NCBI RefSeq assembly: GCF_030518235.1
Contig: NZ_JAULSA010000012.1
Location: 62,001 to 126,000, forward strand
Reading direction: 5' to 3'
Source: Saccharibacillus sp. CPCC 101409
GTDB taxonomy: Bacteria > Bacillota > Bacilli > Paenibacillales > Paenibacillaceae
DNA length: 64,000 nt
This document shows, in pieces, positions 26,494 through 35,952 of this stretch (positions are counted from its first letter, which is position 1; each line of letters starts with the position of its first letter). The notes beneath the pieces were generated by a model. The model made no database searches and had not been told where the DNA came from. It was given only the letters and a program-made list of their open reading frames with translations. The translations under genes were made by a program, and so were the position numbers.

Positions 26494-27474
26494 ATGGAAT
26501 ATGTAAAATTGGGGAATACAGGACTCGATGTCTCGAATCTTTGTCTGGGCTGCATGGGATTCGGCGACCCAGGCAAATGGATTCATTCCTGGGTGCTGAA
26601 CGAAGAAGAAAGCCGTCCGGTCATTCGGAAGGCGTTGGAGCTAGGTATTAACTTTTTCGATACGGCCAATGTGTATTCGATGGGAGCCAGCGAGGAGATT
26701 CTGGGCCGGGCGATCAAGGACTATGCCAGTCGCGACGAGGTGGTGCTGGCGACAAAGCTGCATGGGCGTATGCACGAAGGGCCTAACGGCGCAGGCTTGT
26801 CGCGCAAAGCCATCTTGAGCGAAATCGATAAAAGCCTCAAGCGGTTGGGCACGGATTACGTGGACCTGTATATCATTCATCGGTGGGATAATCGCACGCC
26901 AATCGAGGAAACGATGGAGGCGTTGCAGGATGTCGTGAAGTCCGGAAAAGCCAGATATATCGGAGCTTCGGCGATGTACGCTTGGCAATTTCAGAAAGCG
27001 CTTTATACCTCGGATCGGTACGGTTGGACGAAGTTCGTATCGATGCAGAATCACTTGAATCTGATTTATCGCGAGGAGGAAAGGGAAATGCTGCCGCTTT
27101 GCCGTGCGGAAGGAATCGGCGTTACGCCGTATAGCCCGTTGGCTTCCGGCCGATTGACGCGGGATATCTCGGATACGACGCAGCGTTCGGAGAGCGATCA
27201 GGTGCAGAAATCCAAGTACGACGGAACGGCGGAAGCTGACCGAATCATCATCGAACGCGTAGCGGAGCTGGCGAATCGATACGAGGTGCCCCGTACCCAT
27301 ATCGCGTTGTCGTGGCTATTGCATAAAGAGCCGATTGCGGCTCCGATCATCGGGGCGACGAAGCTCGATCATTTGGAATATGCAATAGGCGCGCTTGATC
27401 TGAAACTCACGATGGAAGATCTAGCCTGGTTGGAAGAGCCTTATACGCCGCATACGATCATCGGACATAGTTAA
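26494..27474 (+). CDS. Aldo/keto reductase, YajO-like
   Basis: 326 residues, ATG behind AGGGAGACTGATCGA. Catalytic residues: Asp56, Tyr61 (FFDTANVYS), Lys88 (LATKLHG) and His129 (YIIHRWD). Long stretches match what I remember of Escherichia coli YajO (NLIYREEEREMLPLC; GIGVTPYSPLASGRLTR; PIAAPIIGATKLDHLE), an NADPH-dependent reductase of this family. It stands opposite an AraC_N-type regulator, the same arrangement as at 17.7-19.5 kb. Confidence 0.93.
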   Translation: MEYVKLGNTGLDVSNLCLGCMGFGDPGKWIHSWVLNEEESRPVIRKALELGINFFDTANVYSMGASEEILGRAIKDYASRDEVVLATKLHGRMHEGPNGAGLSRKAILSEIDKSLKRLGTDYVDLYIIHRWDNRTPIEETMEALQDVVKSGKARYIGASAMYAWQFQKALYTSDRYGWTKFVSMQNHLNLIYREEEREMLPLCRAEGIGVTPYSPLASGRLTRDISDTTQRSESDQVQKSKYDGTAEADRIIIERVAELANRYEVPRTHIALSWLLHKEPIAAPIIGATKLDHLEYAIGALDLKLTMEDLAWLEEPYTPHTIIGHS

Positions 27475-27536
27475 GCTAAAAGCAAGGCGGGATCGCGCAC
27501 GCCTGTCGGCACCGGAAGTGTTTTTCCATAATCCAT

Positions 27537-27581
27537 AAAAAGGCTTCGGCGTATACCTTGCGTACACCTCGAAGCCTTTTT
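27537..27581. terminator. Bidirectional terminator
   Basis: AAAAAGGCTTCG pairs with CGAAGCCTTTTT between the convergent reductase and AraC genes. Confidence 0.88.
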
Positions 27582-27613
27582 CGTGCGATGAAGCTTTTTC
27601 GACCGGATATACG

Positions 27614-28486
27614 TTACTCGTAATAAATCGCATCATACGGAAATTCCAACTTATTCAACCGATATTCCTTAGGCGACATGGACATGTATTGCCGGAACAC
27701 TTTGCCGAAGTAACTAGGGCTCTCGAAGCCGCATTTTTGGCCGATCAACGAAATGGGCAGCTCGGTTGTACGCAGCATCGTCAGTGCGGCTTCGACCCGT
27801 CGATCTTTGAGATAAGCGAGCGGGGAGGTCTGTTCGGATCGCTGAAACAGGCGGCAAAGGTAATGCTTGTTAATATCGCAATGCTTGGCCAGTATATCCA
27901 GCGTGATCGGCGAGGCGTAATGCTCCCGAATGTACTGCTTGCATTTTTCGAGGGTCGTTGTCGACATCGCCCCGATATCCTTCTCCGCATCCCGACTGCT
28001 CTGCACCAGAGTAAGCAGCCATTGATACACCTGCACCGATAGCTGGTATCGATCGGTCACCTTTTCCTGATGGATCAGCCGGATAATGTTCCACAGCTCC
28101 TGGATCACGGGGGAGTCTGCGCCTCGCTTAATCACATGCCCTTCTTTTTCGATGACAAGATTCCAGATCCGGTTCGCTTCATCGCCCCGAATATTAATCC
28201 ACACAAACTCCCAGGGCTCGGTGCTGTCTTCTTTATAGTAGTAACAATGCTTTTCGTCGACTTTTACCACAAGCGCATGCCCTTTTGACAACGCAAGGGT
28301 CCGGCCGTCGATGTCCAGATATCCCTGACCGCTCAGCGTGTATTGGAAAACGACATGTCCATAGTCCGGCCTTGCGTCGCTGGAGCAGCGATATTTGGGA
28401 TGAGATACATTCTGCCAGCCTACAGAGTCGATCGTCATGATGGCCGCGTCCTCGTTACGAAAAGCAAAAGAAACGGTCTGATACAT
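27614..28486 (-). CDS. AraC-family regulator, sugar-type cupin
   Basis: 290 residues from the ATG at 28486, 8 bases after GGGAG. The N-terminal half is a cupin ligand-binding domain (HVVFQYTLSGQGYLDIDGRT, HALVVKVDEKHCYYYKED). The C-terminal half has two helix-turn-helix motifs (LDILAKHCDINKHYLCRLFQR; ISLIGQKCGFESPSYFGKVFR). This class controls carbohydrate genes in Bacillota. It lies head-to-head with the rhamnogalacturonan enzyme gene (28673) and is the obvious candidate activator for it. Confidence 0.9.
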   Translation of the reverse strand: MYQTVSFAFRNEDAAIMTIDSVGWQNVSHPKYRCSSDARPDYGHVVFQYTLSGQGYLDIDGRTLALSKGHALVVKVDEKHCYYYKEDSTEPWEFVWINIRGDEANRIWNLVIEKEGHVIKRGADSPVIQELWNIIRLIHQEKVTDRYQLSVQVYQWLLTLVQSSRDAEKDIGAMSTTTLEKCKQYIREHYASPITLDILAKHCDINKHYLCRLFQRSEQTSPLAYLKDRRVEAALTMLRTTELPISLIGQKCGFESPSYFGKVFRQYMSMSPKEYRLNKLEFPYDAIYYE

Positions 28487-28543
28487 CTTCTCAGCTCCCA
28501 TAAAAAAGTCAATTCTGTTATAGAAGAAGTCACGTTTTTTAGA

Positions 28544-28572
28544 TTGTGTGGCTTTTTAAGTACTTGTAAAAT
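28544..28572 (+). promoter_or_regulatory. Sigma-A-type promoter of the rhamnogalacturonan enzyme gene
   Basis: -35 TTGTGT, a 17-base spacer, and -10 TAAAAT (one mismatch to TATAAT). The weak -35 fits a promoter that needs an activator such as the divergent AraC protein. Confidence 0.6.
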
Positions 28573-28575
28573 AAT

Positions 28576-28589
28576 TGTAAACGATACCA
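28576..28589 (+). promoter_or_regulatory. Candidate cre site (CcpA)
   Basis: TGTAAACGATACCA matches the catabolite-responsive element consensus (TGWAANCGNTNWCA) at all positions but one. It begins 4 bases after the -10 box and so covers the expected transcription start, the usual place for CcpA repression of polysaccharide-use genes. Confidence 0.6.
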
Positions 28590-28672
28590 AGAAAGGGGGA
28601 TTCGTGATTGAACCGCAGAAGATAAAGGTCAAAATACAAAATAAATATTCACAAACAGGAGGGATTCATTCG

Positions 28673-31600
28673 ATGAACCGCAGAAAAGGTTCCGTTCAGA
28701 AATCCATAGCTGTCGCAATTCTAGCCTTGCTTATGGTCGTTTCGTTGGTTATTCCTCCGGCTCCGGCCAATGCGGAAAACACAGATTCAGTATTCGCGCG
28801 TCAAGCCGAGTATCTGGATCGCGGGCTGGTGGCTGTGCTCATGGATCATGGTGTCTTTTTGAGCTGGAGATACTTGAATACGGACCCAAATGATATCGCT
28901 TTCAATATATATAAAAACGGAACTAAAGTAAACGCGTCACCGATTGACGATGTGACGAACTACGTGGATACGACAGGCTTCGATAGCTCGCAGTATCAGA
29001 TCTCGACGGTCATCGCGGGCAAGGAGCAGATGCAGCCGGAAGTCGTGTCGGTCTGGCATAACGATTACCTGCCGATTCCGCTGGACAAGCCTGCCGACGG
29101 TCGAACCAAAGACGGCGGTACGTATACCTATTATGCAGGCGATGCTTCTGTAGCGGATTTGGACGGCGACGGCGAATACGAGATCGTGTTCTTGTGGAGC
29201 CCAAGCAATTCCAAGGACAATTCGCAAGCCGGATATACGGGCAATGTGTATATCGACGCGATCAAAATGGACGGCACGAAGCTGTGGCGGATCGATCTGG
29301 GCGTCAATATCCGGGCGGGCGCGCACTATACGCAGTTGATGGTGTACGATCTGGACGGTAACGGAAAAGCCGAAGTCGTGGTGAAAACGGCGGACGGCAC
29401 GGTCGACGGCCAAGGCACGGTGATCGGCGACGCGTCAAAAGATTACCGGAACGACGGCGGCTACATTTTATCCGGTGCCGAGTATCTGACTCTGTTCGAC
29501 GGACAGACCGGAGCGGCCGTATCGACGGTCGATTACGATCCGCCGAGAGGCAACGTCAGCGATTGGGGCGATGGCTACGGCAACCGCGTCGACCGTTTCC
29601 TCGGCGGCATCGCTTATCTGGATGGCAAGACGCCAAGCGTGATCATGAGCCGAGGTTATTATACGCGCACCGTGATCGCCGCTTACGATTACGAAGGCGG
29701 TCAGTTGGTGAAGCGTTGGGTGTTCGATACGAACGAAGCGGGCAAAGAGTACGAATCGCAGGGCAACCATAACCTGAGCGTGCTCGACGTCGACGGGGAC
29801 GGCAAAGACGAGATCATGTTCGGCGCTCTGGCGATCGACGACGACGGAACGCTGATCTACAGCACCGGGCTCGGACACGGGGATGCGATTCATGCAGGCA
29901 AGCTCGATCCGAACCGCGAGGGGTACCAAGTCATGAGCGTGCATGAGCATACCAACGCTACATACGGGGTCGAGATGCGCGACGCCGGGACGGGCGAGAT
30001 CGTCTGGGGCGAGTTCACGGGTCGGGATACCGGACGCGGCATGTCGGCGGACATCGATCCGAATTATCCGGGTTATGAATCTTGGGCCACAACCATTACG
30101 GACGGACAAAGCATTCCGGTCACGAGCACGTACTCAGCAGCCGGAGAAGTCGTGTATACGCCGGAGCAATCGCCGAAAACGGCAAACTTCGCAATCTGGT
30201 GGGACGGCGATTTGCAGCGCGAACTGTTCGACCATCAATGGGACGCCAGTACGGCAAAAGGCATTCCGCTTATTTACAAATGGGATTATGAGAATAAAAA
30301 ACTGAATGAGATTTTCCGTGCGAACGGTGCGTTGACCAACAATCATACCAAAGGGAATCCGGCGCTTCAGGCGGATCTTCTGGGCGATTGGCGCGAAGAA
30401 ATTCTGGTGCGTAGCGAAGATAGCTCGGAATATCGTCTGTATACGACAACGATTCCGACAGAATACCGCATTCCTACCCTGATGCAGGACCCCATCTACC
30501 GACTGGGGATTGCCTGGCAGAATGTTGCCTATAATCAGCCTCCGCATACCGGATTCTATATCGGCGCGGAAGCGACCGAATTCCCGAAAGCAGATCTGAA
30601 ACTGGTCGGCGGAGGCCAACAAACGGAGTCGGTATACCGATTTGACTTCGGAACCGAGCCGGCAGCGGGGAATACGGGTGTGCAGGATACGTTGTACACC
30701 GAGCAGACCGGTTATGGCTTCACGGACACCGGCAGTGTCGTTGCGGAAGCCAATCAAGTCTCTGTCCAATCAGGAACGACGTTTGCTGTCGACCTGCCGA
30801 ATGCGAATTACAAAGTCACCTTACGGCTCGGCAGCGAGTCGCGTGACTCCAACGTCGGCGTCAAGTCGGAATATGTCCAGAAGCTGGCGGTGACTTCGGT
30901 AACGGCGGGCGAACCTCTGGAATACGCGTATGACGTAGCTCTGGTGGACGGACAGCTCGAATTCCTGTTCACCGGCACAGCGATTGATATTCAGGATATC
31001 ATTATCGAGAAGTATCCGGACAAAGAAGCCGGAGCCGCTGCGACCCTCTACATGGCGGGCGATTCGACGATGCAGTCTTACAGCGAGTCGCAAGCGCCTC
31101 AAGAAGGCTGGGGCCAACAGTTTGGTCGTTACTTCGCGAACGGAGCGGTCGTGGCGAACAATGCGATCGGCGGCCGCAGCAGCAAATCCTTCTTGGTAGA
31201 CGGTCGCTTGGACACCATTCTGCAGCGTATCAAACCGGGCGATTATCTGTTTGTTTCCTTCGGCCATAACGATGCAAGCGCGGGCATTCCGGATCGGTAT
31301 GCTTCGCCGGCGGATTACAAAATGTATCTGGCGCGTTATATCAACGGGGCCAAGCAGCGCGGCGCGACTCCGGTGGTGCTTACTCCGGTCGGTCGTCGCG
31401 ATTTCAATACGGTGACTCAGGAATTCAATGTGAGTTTCCCGGAATACGTGCAGGCTGCCAAAGAAGTCGCGGCAGAGCTGAACGTACCGTTGGTCGATCT
31501 CAGCCAATTGAGTGTGGCGTATTACGACCAAATCGGCAATACGGCAACGGAAAAAGTATTCCTGTACGCCAATCCGGGCGAGTATCCGAAATACCCGAAC

Positions 31601-34573
31601 GGCATTAACGACAATACCCATTTCAGCCATTACGGCGCCCAGAAAATCGCGGGTTTGGTCGCAAACGCGGTCAAAGATCTGGGACTGAGCATCTCGCCTC
31701 TGGTCATTGACCCGGATATTGAAGAACCGGAGCCGGAACCGGAAGCGCAGCTCTATGAAGAAGATTTCGAAGGCGATCCGGCCGATGTTCAATACTCCCT
31801 GATCAATGCGACGGGAATCGGAGGAACGATGGCAGGCACGGTCGTGGACCAGAACGGAAGCAAAGTGCTGTCGTTAAACGGCAGCGGCTCCGGCCATCGG
31901 GCGAAGACTTTCCGCATCTTCGATGCCGTGAACGGCGACAAAGTCGATGTGAATTTCGATTGGCAATCCGGCAATGTAGCGGCATTCCCTTCGGAAGGTC
32001 ATCTGACCGTGCAGGATTCGAATGAAAATGCACTATTTACCCTGGTTGCCAAAAACGGCGATGCCAATCTGTATTACTTCGTAGGTCCATACGTCGCGGA
32101 TTACGCAGGAGGCAACACCGCGATCCCTGAAGGCGGTACGGCGACCACGATTCCAAAAAATCAATGGGTCAACGTGGATGCCACGATTAACTTCGCCAGC
32201 AAAACGTTGGATCTGACACTCACGAGCCGAAGCAATCCATCGGTCACCCAGACGTTCGAAGGCTTGGCGCTGAGTCCGGGGGCTTATGCGGATAATGTAA
32301 GATCGCTTCGCTTCCTGGGTACAAGAAAAGGGGGCGCAGGTACGTTGAACTGGACAACGGCGATCGACAACGTGCGGATCGAAGGCACGGAGCTTCCGCC
32401 GGAATCCGGCGATCAGACGGCGTTGAAAGCTTTGTACGCAGAGATCCAAGAACTGGATCTGTCGCCTTATACGGAAGCTTCGCGTGCCGTGCTGAGCAAG
32501 GCTTTGACCGCTGCCGAGAAGATCATCGACAAGACGGCAACGCAGGCTCAGGTGGATCATGCCCTGAACATGCTGAGAGTTGCCAAAGCTTCGCTAACCA
32601 GCGAAGCCGCTGAACCTGTCAATGTATACAAATTCGATTTCGGTTCGGGAGCGATCGCCGACGGCTACACGCAAGTCACGGCCGATCATGCCTATATCGA
32701 AGGCAACGGCTATGGCTTTGCCGATACGGCTTTGACCAATGACGAGAACCGGGAGACAGGCGACGCTCTGAAGGAAGACTTCACCCGAGTGAATGCGACC
32801 TCCTTCCTGGCGGAACTGGAACCCGCCAACTATCGCGTGACGATGATCGTCGGCGATGCCGGGGAATCGACAAGCACCAGCGTAATCACGGAGCAGATGA
32901 CCAAGCTCCCGCTGGCGACCATCGCCAAAGGCGAGTTCAAGGAAGTGACATACGACTTAGCGCTGATCGACGGCGTATTCAACTTCGAGTTTGCAGGCAA
33001 TTCGCCGAAGATCAACGCTTTGACCCTTGAGCGTCTGCCGGATCATGGCACGGCCGATCGTCCTACAATCTATCTGGCGAGCGATTCCACCGTAGCCAAT
33101 TATGCCGAAACGTACCGTCCGCAAGCCGGCTGGGGCGAGATGCTGGGCCAATATTTCGATCCGAACGAAGTGAGCGTGGATAACCGGGCAATCGGAGGCT
33201 TGAGCAGCAAGACCTTCCTGGTCGGCGGGCATCTGAACGATCTGCTGCTGGACGTGCATGAAGGCGATTATCTGTTCATGCAGTGGTCGCATAACGACTC
33301 CACGCCGTCCCGTCCGGAACGTTATCTGACGCCGGAACAGTTCAAAGTGTATCTGAAAACGTACATCGACGGCGCGAACCAACGCGGGGCAACTCCGGTT
33401 CTGGTGACGCCTGTGAACCGCCGCGATTACACAGGAGACGTACTGAACAAAAGTTTCCCGGAATATGTGCAAGCCATGAAGGAAGTGGCTCAGGAAACCG
33501 ATACGCTGCTGGTCGACCTGAACCAGGCAAGCTGGGAATACTTCAGTGGACTCGGCACGGAAGGCACCAAATCGATCTTCATGTGGGTCGGCGCGACGGA
33601 AGACAATACGCATTTGCAAATGAACGGCGCAATCGAAGTGTCCAAGCTCGTCGCGGGTCTGGTCAAGCAATTGAATATCCCGCTGTCCGCCTTCGTAACG
33701 CTGGATGACGGTTCGGATCAGACACCTCCGCAGACGACGGCGACTCCGACCGGCGATTTGCAAAACGGTTCCTACGCCTCAGCCGTCGAAGTTCGATTCG
33801 AAGCAGCAGATGAAGGATCGGGAGTAGCGGCTACCTACTACCGTATCAATGATGGAGAGGCTGTCGAAGGCAATCTGCTCACATTGAACGAAAAAGGAAG
33901 CCATCGTATTACCTATTGGAGTGTCGATGTCGCAGGGAATAAAGAAGCGGAGCAAGTATTGGAAATCTCGATCGCTTTCGCGCCGCCGCTTGCGACAGGC
34001 GCTCCGGGAGTCGCTGTTCTTTCGGATAACAACGGTCACGATACGGGGTTGAGAGACGGCGATTATACGATCACGATGAATCTGTGGTGGGGGAATAACG
34101 GAAGCTCGTTCAAGCTTTATGAGAACGGGGAGCTGATCAAGGAAGTCCCGTTGACCGATCAATCGCCTTCCGCGCAATCCATGAAGGTGGATATTGCGGG
34201 TAAGCCGAATGGCACTTATGTCTACACGGGCGAATTAACCAATGCGCTCGGCACCACCGCAAGCGCGCCGCTGACCGTGACGGTCACGGACGCCGCGCCG
34301 GGACAAGCCGTCCTGTCGCACGACAACTGGGATCAAGACGGCAATTACGCGGTCAGCATGAATCTGTGGTGGGGCACGAACGCAACCGAATATCGCTTGT
34401 ACGAGAACGGAACGCTAGTCGATACGCAAGCGCTGCAAGCCGCAACGCCTGGCGCGCAAACGGCGACAACGAATATTTCCGGCAAAGCGACAGGCAGCTA
34501 CGAGTATGAAGCCGTTCTGCAAAATGCAGCCGGAGAAACCCGGACATCCAAGTTGACGGTAACGGTCAAATAG
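28673..34573 (+). CDS. Secreted multidomain rhamnogalacturonan lyase/acetylesterase
   Basis: 1,966 residues from the ATG at 28673 behind CAGGAGGGATTCATTCG. Domain order: signal peptide (cleavage near Ala34); PL11-like rhamnogalacturonan lyase, about 40-640, beginning GLVAVLMDHGVFLSWRYL and with DLDGDGEYEI/DLDGNGKAEV calcium-type loops; galactose-binding-like domain 653-790; SGNH/CE12-like acetylesterase with Ser798 (GDST), Asn866 (GHND), Asp980 and His983 (DNTH); LamG-like domain about 1025-1240; FIVAR-like helical repeat about 1247-1310; second galactose-binding-like domain 1318-1460; second CE12-like domain with Ser1472 (SDST), Asn1541, Asp1644 and His1647; three Ig-like domains from about 1684, the last two similar to each other (MNLWWG). 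It would deacetylate and cleave pectin RG-I outside the cell. There is no S-layer or sortase signal. All catalytic residues look intact. Confidence 0.9.
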   Translation: MNRRKGSVQKSIAVAILALLMVVSLVIPPAPANAENTDSVFARQAEYLDRGLVAVLMDHGVFLSWRYLNTDPNDIAFNIYKNGTKVNASPIDDVTNYVDTTGFDSSQYQISTVIAGKEQMQPEVVSVWHNDYLPIPLDKPADGRTKDGGTYTYYAGDASVADLDGDGEYEIVFLWSPSNSKDNSQAGYTGNVYIDAIKMDGTKLWRIDLGVNIRAGAHYTQLMVYDLDGNGKAEVVVKTADGTVDGQGTVIGDASKDYRNDGGYILSGAEYLTLFDGQTGAAVSTVDYDPPRGNVSDWGDGYGNRVDRFLGGIAYLDGKTPSVIMSRGYYTRTVIAAYDYEGGQLVKRWVFDTNEAGKEYESQGNHNLSVLDVDGDGKDEIMFGALAIDDDGTLIYSTGLGHGDAIHAGKLDPNREGYQVMSVHEHTNATYGVEMRDAGTGEIVWGEFTGRDTGRGMSADIDPNYPGYESWATTITDGQSIPVTSTYSAAGEVVYTPEQSPKTANFAIWWDGDLQRELFDHQWDASTAKGIPLIYKWDYENKKLNEIFRANGALTNNHTKGNPALQADLLGDWREEILVRSEDSSEYRLYTTTIPTEYRIPTLMQDPIYRLGIAWQNVAYNQPPHTGFYIGAEATEFPKADLKLVGGGQQTESVYRFDFGTEPAAGNTGVQDTLYTEQTGYGFTDTGSVVAEANQVSVQSGTTFAVDLPNANYKVTLRLGSESRDSNVGVKSEYVQKLAVTSVTAGEPLEYAYDVALVDGQLEFLFTGTAIDIQDIIIEKYPDKEAGAAATLYMAGDSTMQSYSESQAPQEGWGQQFGRYFANGAVVANNAIGGRSSKSFLVDGRLDTILQRIKPGDYLFVSFGHNDASAGIPDRYASPADYKMYLARYINGAKQRGATPVVLTPVGRRDFNTVTQEFNVSFPEYVQAAKEVAAELNVPLVDLSQLSVAYYDQIGNTATEKVFLYANPGEYPKYPNGINDNTHFSHYGAQKIAGLVANAVKDLGLSISPLVIDPDIEEPEPEPEAQLYEEDFEGDPADVQYSLINATGIGGTMAGTVVDQNGSKVLSLNGSGSGHRAKTFRIFDAVNGDKVDVNFDWQSGNVAAFPSEGHLTVQDSNENALFTLVAKNGDANLYYFVGPYVADYAGGNTAIPEGGTATTIPKNQWVNVDATINFASKTLDLTLTSRSNPSVTQTFEGLALSPGAYADNVRSLRFLGTRKGGAGTLNWTTAIDNVRIEGTELPPESGDQTALKALYAEIQELDLSPYTEASRAVLSKALTAAEKIIDKTATQAQVDHALNMLRVAKASLTSEAAEPVNVYKFDFGSGAIADGYTQVTADHAYIEGNGYGFADTALTNDENRETGDALKEDFTRVNATSFLAELEPANYRVTMIVGDAGESTSTSVITEQMTKLPLATIAKGEFKEVTYDLALIDGVFNFEFAGNSPKINALTLERLPDHGTADRPTIYLASDSTVANYAETYRPQAGWGEMLGQYFDPNEVSVDNRAIGGLSSKTFLVGGHLNDLLLDVHEGDYLFMQWSHNDSTPSRPERYLTPEQFKVYLKTYIDGANQRGATPVLVTPVNRRDYTGDVLNKSFPEYVQAMKEVAQETDTLLVDLNQASWEYFSGLGTEGTKSIFMWVGATEDNTHLQMNGAIEVSKLVAGLVKQLNIPLSAFVTLDDGSDQTPPQTTATPTGDLQNGSYASAVEVRFEAADEGSGVAATYYRINDGEAVEGNLLTLNEKGSHRITYWSVDVAGNKEAEQVLEISIAFAPPLATGAPGVAVLSDNNGHDTGLRDGDYTITMNLWWGNNGSSFKLYENGELIKEVPLTDQSPSAQSMKVDIAGKPNGTYVYTGELTNALGTTASAPLTVTVTDAAPGQAVLSHDNWDQDGNYAVSMNLWWGTNATEYRLYENGTLVDTQALQAATPGAQTATTNISGKATGSYEYEAVLQNAAGETRTSKLTVTVK

Positions 34574-34582
34574 TTAACCAAA

Positions 34583-34633
34583 AAAACCGCTTCGACACGC
34601 ACCGTATGGATGCGCCGAAGCGGGTTCTTTTTC
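34583..34633 (+). terminator. Intrinsic terminator after the rhamnogalacturonan enzyme gene
   Basis: AACCGCTTCG pairs with CGAAGCGGgTT, loop of about 21 bases, then TTTTT. Confidence 0.82.
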
Positions 34634-34641
34634 ATTCATAA

Positions 34642-35070
34642 ATGGTTTTTAACAGCTCACTTTGGGAAAAGCGCCCTCAGATCACCTGGGACAACCTGCT
34701 TGCTTTGACGCGGAATTTCTTTAAGAACGGCCATGGGGTCGTGATCGACTTTGTCGTCGAAGACGAACTGCCTTGGATCCGGGAAAAGTTTCGCTTTGCG
34801 GAACTTGGCGCCGAAGTGCGTTATGTCGTTTTGGAAGCCGATACGAAACGGATCATTCGGCAGTTGGAGCGGCGAGGCGATCCGGAATCGTTCGAACGTT
34901 CTTTGTTTCTGCGGGACAAGCTGCGTCAGGAGCCTCTGAACGCCGGCTTTTTTCTGGATACTTCGGGGCATAATAAGGAGGCTCTGCTGCAATCGGTCAA
35001 GACGGCCTCAAGTTTTATCTTGATTTCGGGCAATGAAGAAGCAAGAATTTCAGTCGAAAATAGCACTTAA
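34642..35070 (+). pseudogene. C-terminal portion of a small P-loop kinase
   Basis: 142 codons from an ATG without a ribosome binding site, directly behind the terminator of the large enzyme gene. The sequence (KRPQITWDNLLALTRNFF, GVVIDFVVEDELPWI, RRGDPESFERSLFLRDKL) fits the middle and lid region of a small AAA_33-type kinase. The N-terminal Walker A is absent, so no ATP could be bound in the normal way. A fragment with exactly the missing Walker A start lies at 20633, in the same orientation. A functional leaderless short protein cannot be excluded. Confidence 0.55.
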
Positions 35071-35072
35071 AA

Positions 35073-35103
35073 AACAGCGTATAATATAAATTATACGCTG
35101 TTT
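35073..35103. terminator. Palindromic hairpin/terminator after the kinase fragment
   Basis: ACAGCGTATAAT pairs with ATTATACGCTGT around ATAA and ends in TTT. The AT-rich stem is perfect; it acts as a terminator for the kinase gene or as an operator. Confidence 0.65.
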
Positions 35104-35246
35104 CCGCTCAAATCGATTAATAAACGCCAATTCGACTCCTTACCCGCTTTAAAAAGAGGTTGCAAAGACGAATTCTTCTAATTTATTCCATAGAAAAAAC
35201 AGACTTGTCTTGCATGTTTTTCGAGCATGGCAAACGTTAAATTTTA

Positions 35247-35274
35247 AGTTTACATAATAATTATTATGAATCAT
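35247..35274 (+). repeat. dif-like recombination site b
   Basis: Arm AGTTTACATAA, spacer TAATTA, arm TTATGAATCAT. The first arm is identical to that of site e and to the XerD-side arm of B. subtilis dif read on the other strand. It lies in a 306-base gap (35071-35376) that otherwise holds only the hairpin at 35073. Confidence 0.6.
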
Positions 35275-35376
35275 CGGATTAACCACCTTCGCCACCGAAG
35301 CGGTAAACCGGATTCCAACGTCTCGGCCTGCCGCTGCTTGCAAAGATTTGATAAACGCGTCCGCCGGCAGATGAAA

Positions 35377-35952
35377 TTATTCACCCGTTCGGTAAATAAG
35401 TACGATGGCTCCCGAGTCGAATGTTTTGTTCTCGATAAGCTTCAGGTTGATTCTTTCCTGGATTCCTTGGAATAAAGGCAGTCCGCTGCCGATCAGCACG
35501 GGGGATACGGTGATTTTGTATTCGTCGATTACGCCGAGCTGCATCAGATAGTGGGCGAAGCGGGGGCTGCCGAGAATCACGATATCCCCGCCTTCCTGCC
35601 GCTTGAGGTTCTCGATTTCTTCTGCGACGTTTTCTTTGACCAGTCGGGAATTGTTCCATTCGACCTTGTCCAGCGTGGTCGAAAAAACGACTTTGGACGC
35701 TTTGTCGATCCACTGCGCATGATCCCGTTCGTGCTGCGAAGCCGTTGGATCGGAAAGCACCGAAGGCCAGTACCCGTGCATCATCTGGTAAGTTCCGCGT
35801 CCCCAGACGACTGTGTCTGCCGTGCTCAGAATCTCCTGCGCTTGACTCTCCAGATCGGCATCGTAAGCCGCCCAGCCAATGTCCATCTCGCCGCCGGGGC
35901 CTTCCACGAATCCGTCGAGCGATGAATGCAGAAACAAAACGAGTTTTCTCAT
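35377..35952 (-). CDS. Dihydrofolate reductase/RibD C-terminal-like reductase
   Basis: 191 residues from the ATG at 35952 behind AAAGGAGGACGGACA. It starts RKLVLFLHSSLDGFVEG, has TVVWGRGTYQMMHGYWP and the late GGDIVILGSPRFAHYLMQ and YKITVSPVLIGSGLPLF, which is the RibD_C/YwjB pattern. These are NADPH-binding proteins of DHFR fold without proven dihydrofolate activity. It is the first gene after dif-like site b and is transcribed towards it. Confidence 0.88.
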   Translation of the reverse strand: MRKLVLFLHSSLDGFVEGPGGEMDIGWAAYDADLESQAQEILSTADTVVWGRGTYQMMHGYWPSVLSDPTASQHERDHAQWIDKASKVVFSTTLDKVEWNNSRLVKENVAEEIENLKRQEGGDIVILGSPRFAHYLMQLGVIDEYKITVSPVLIGSGLPLFQGIQERINLKLIENKTFDSGAIVLIYRTGE

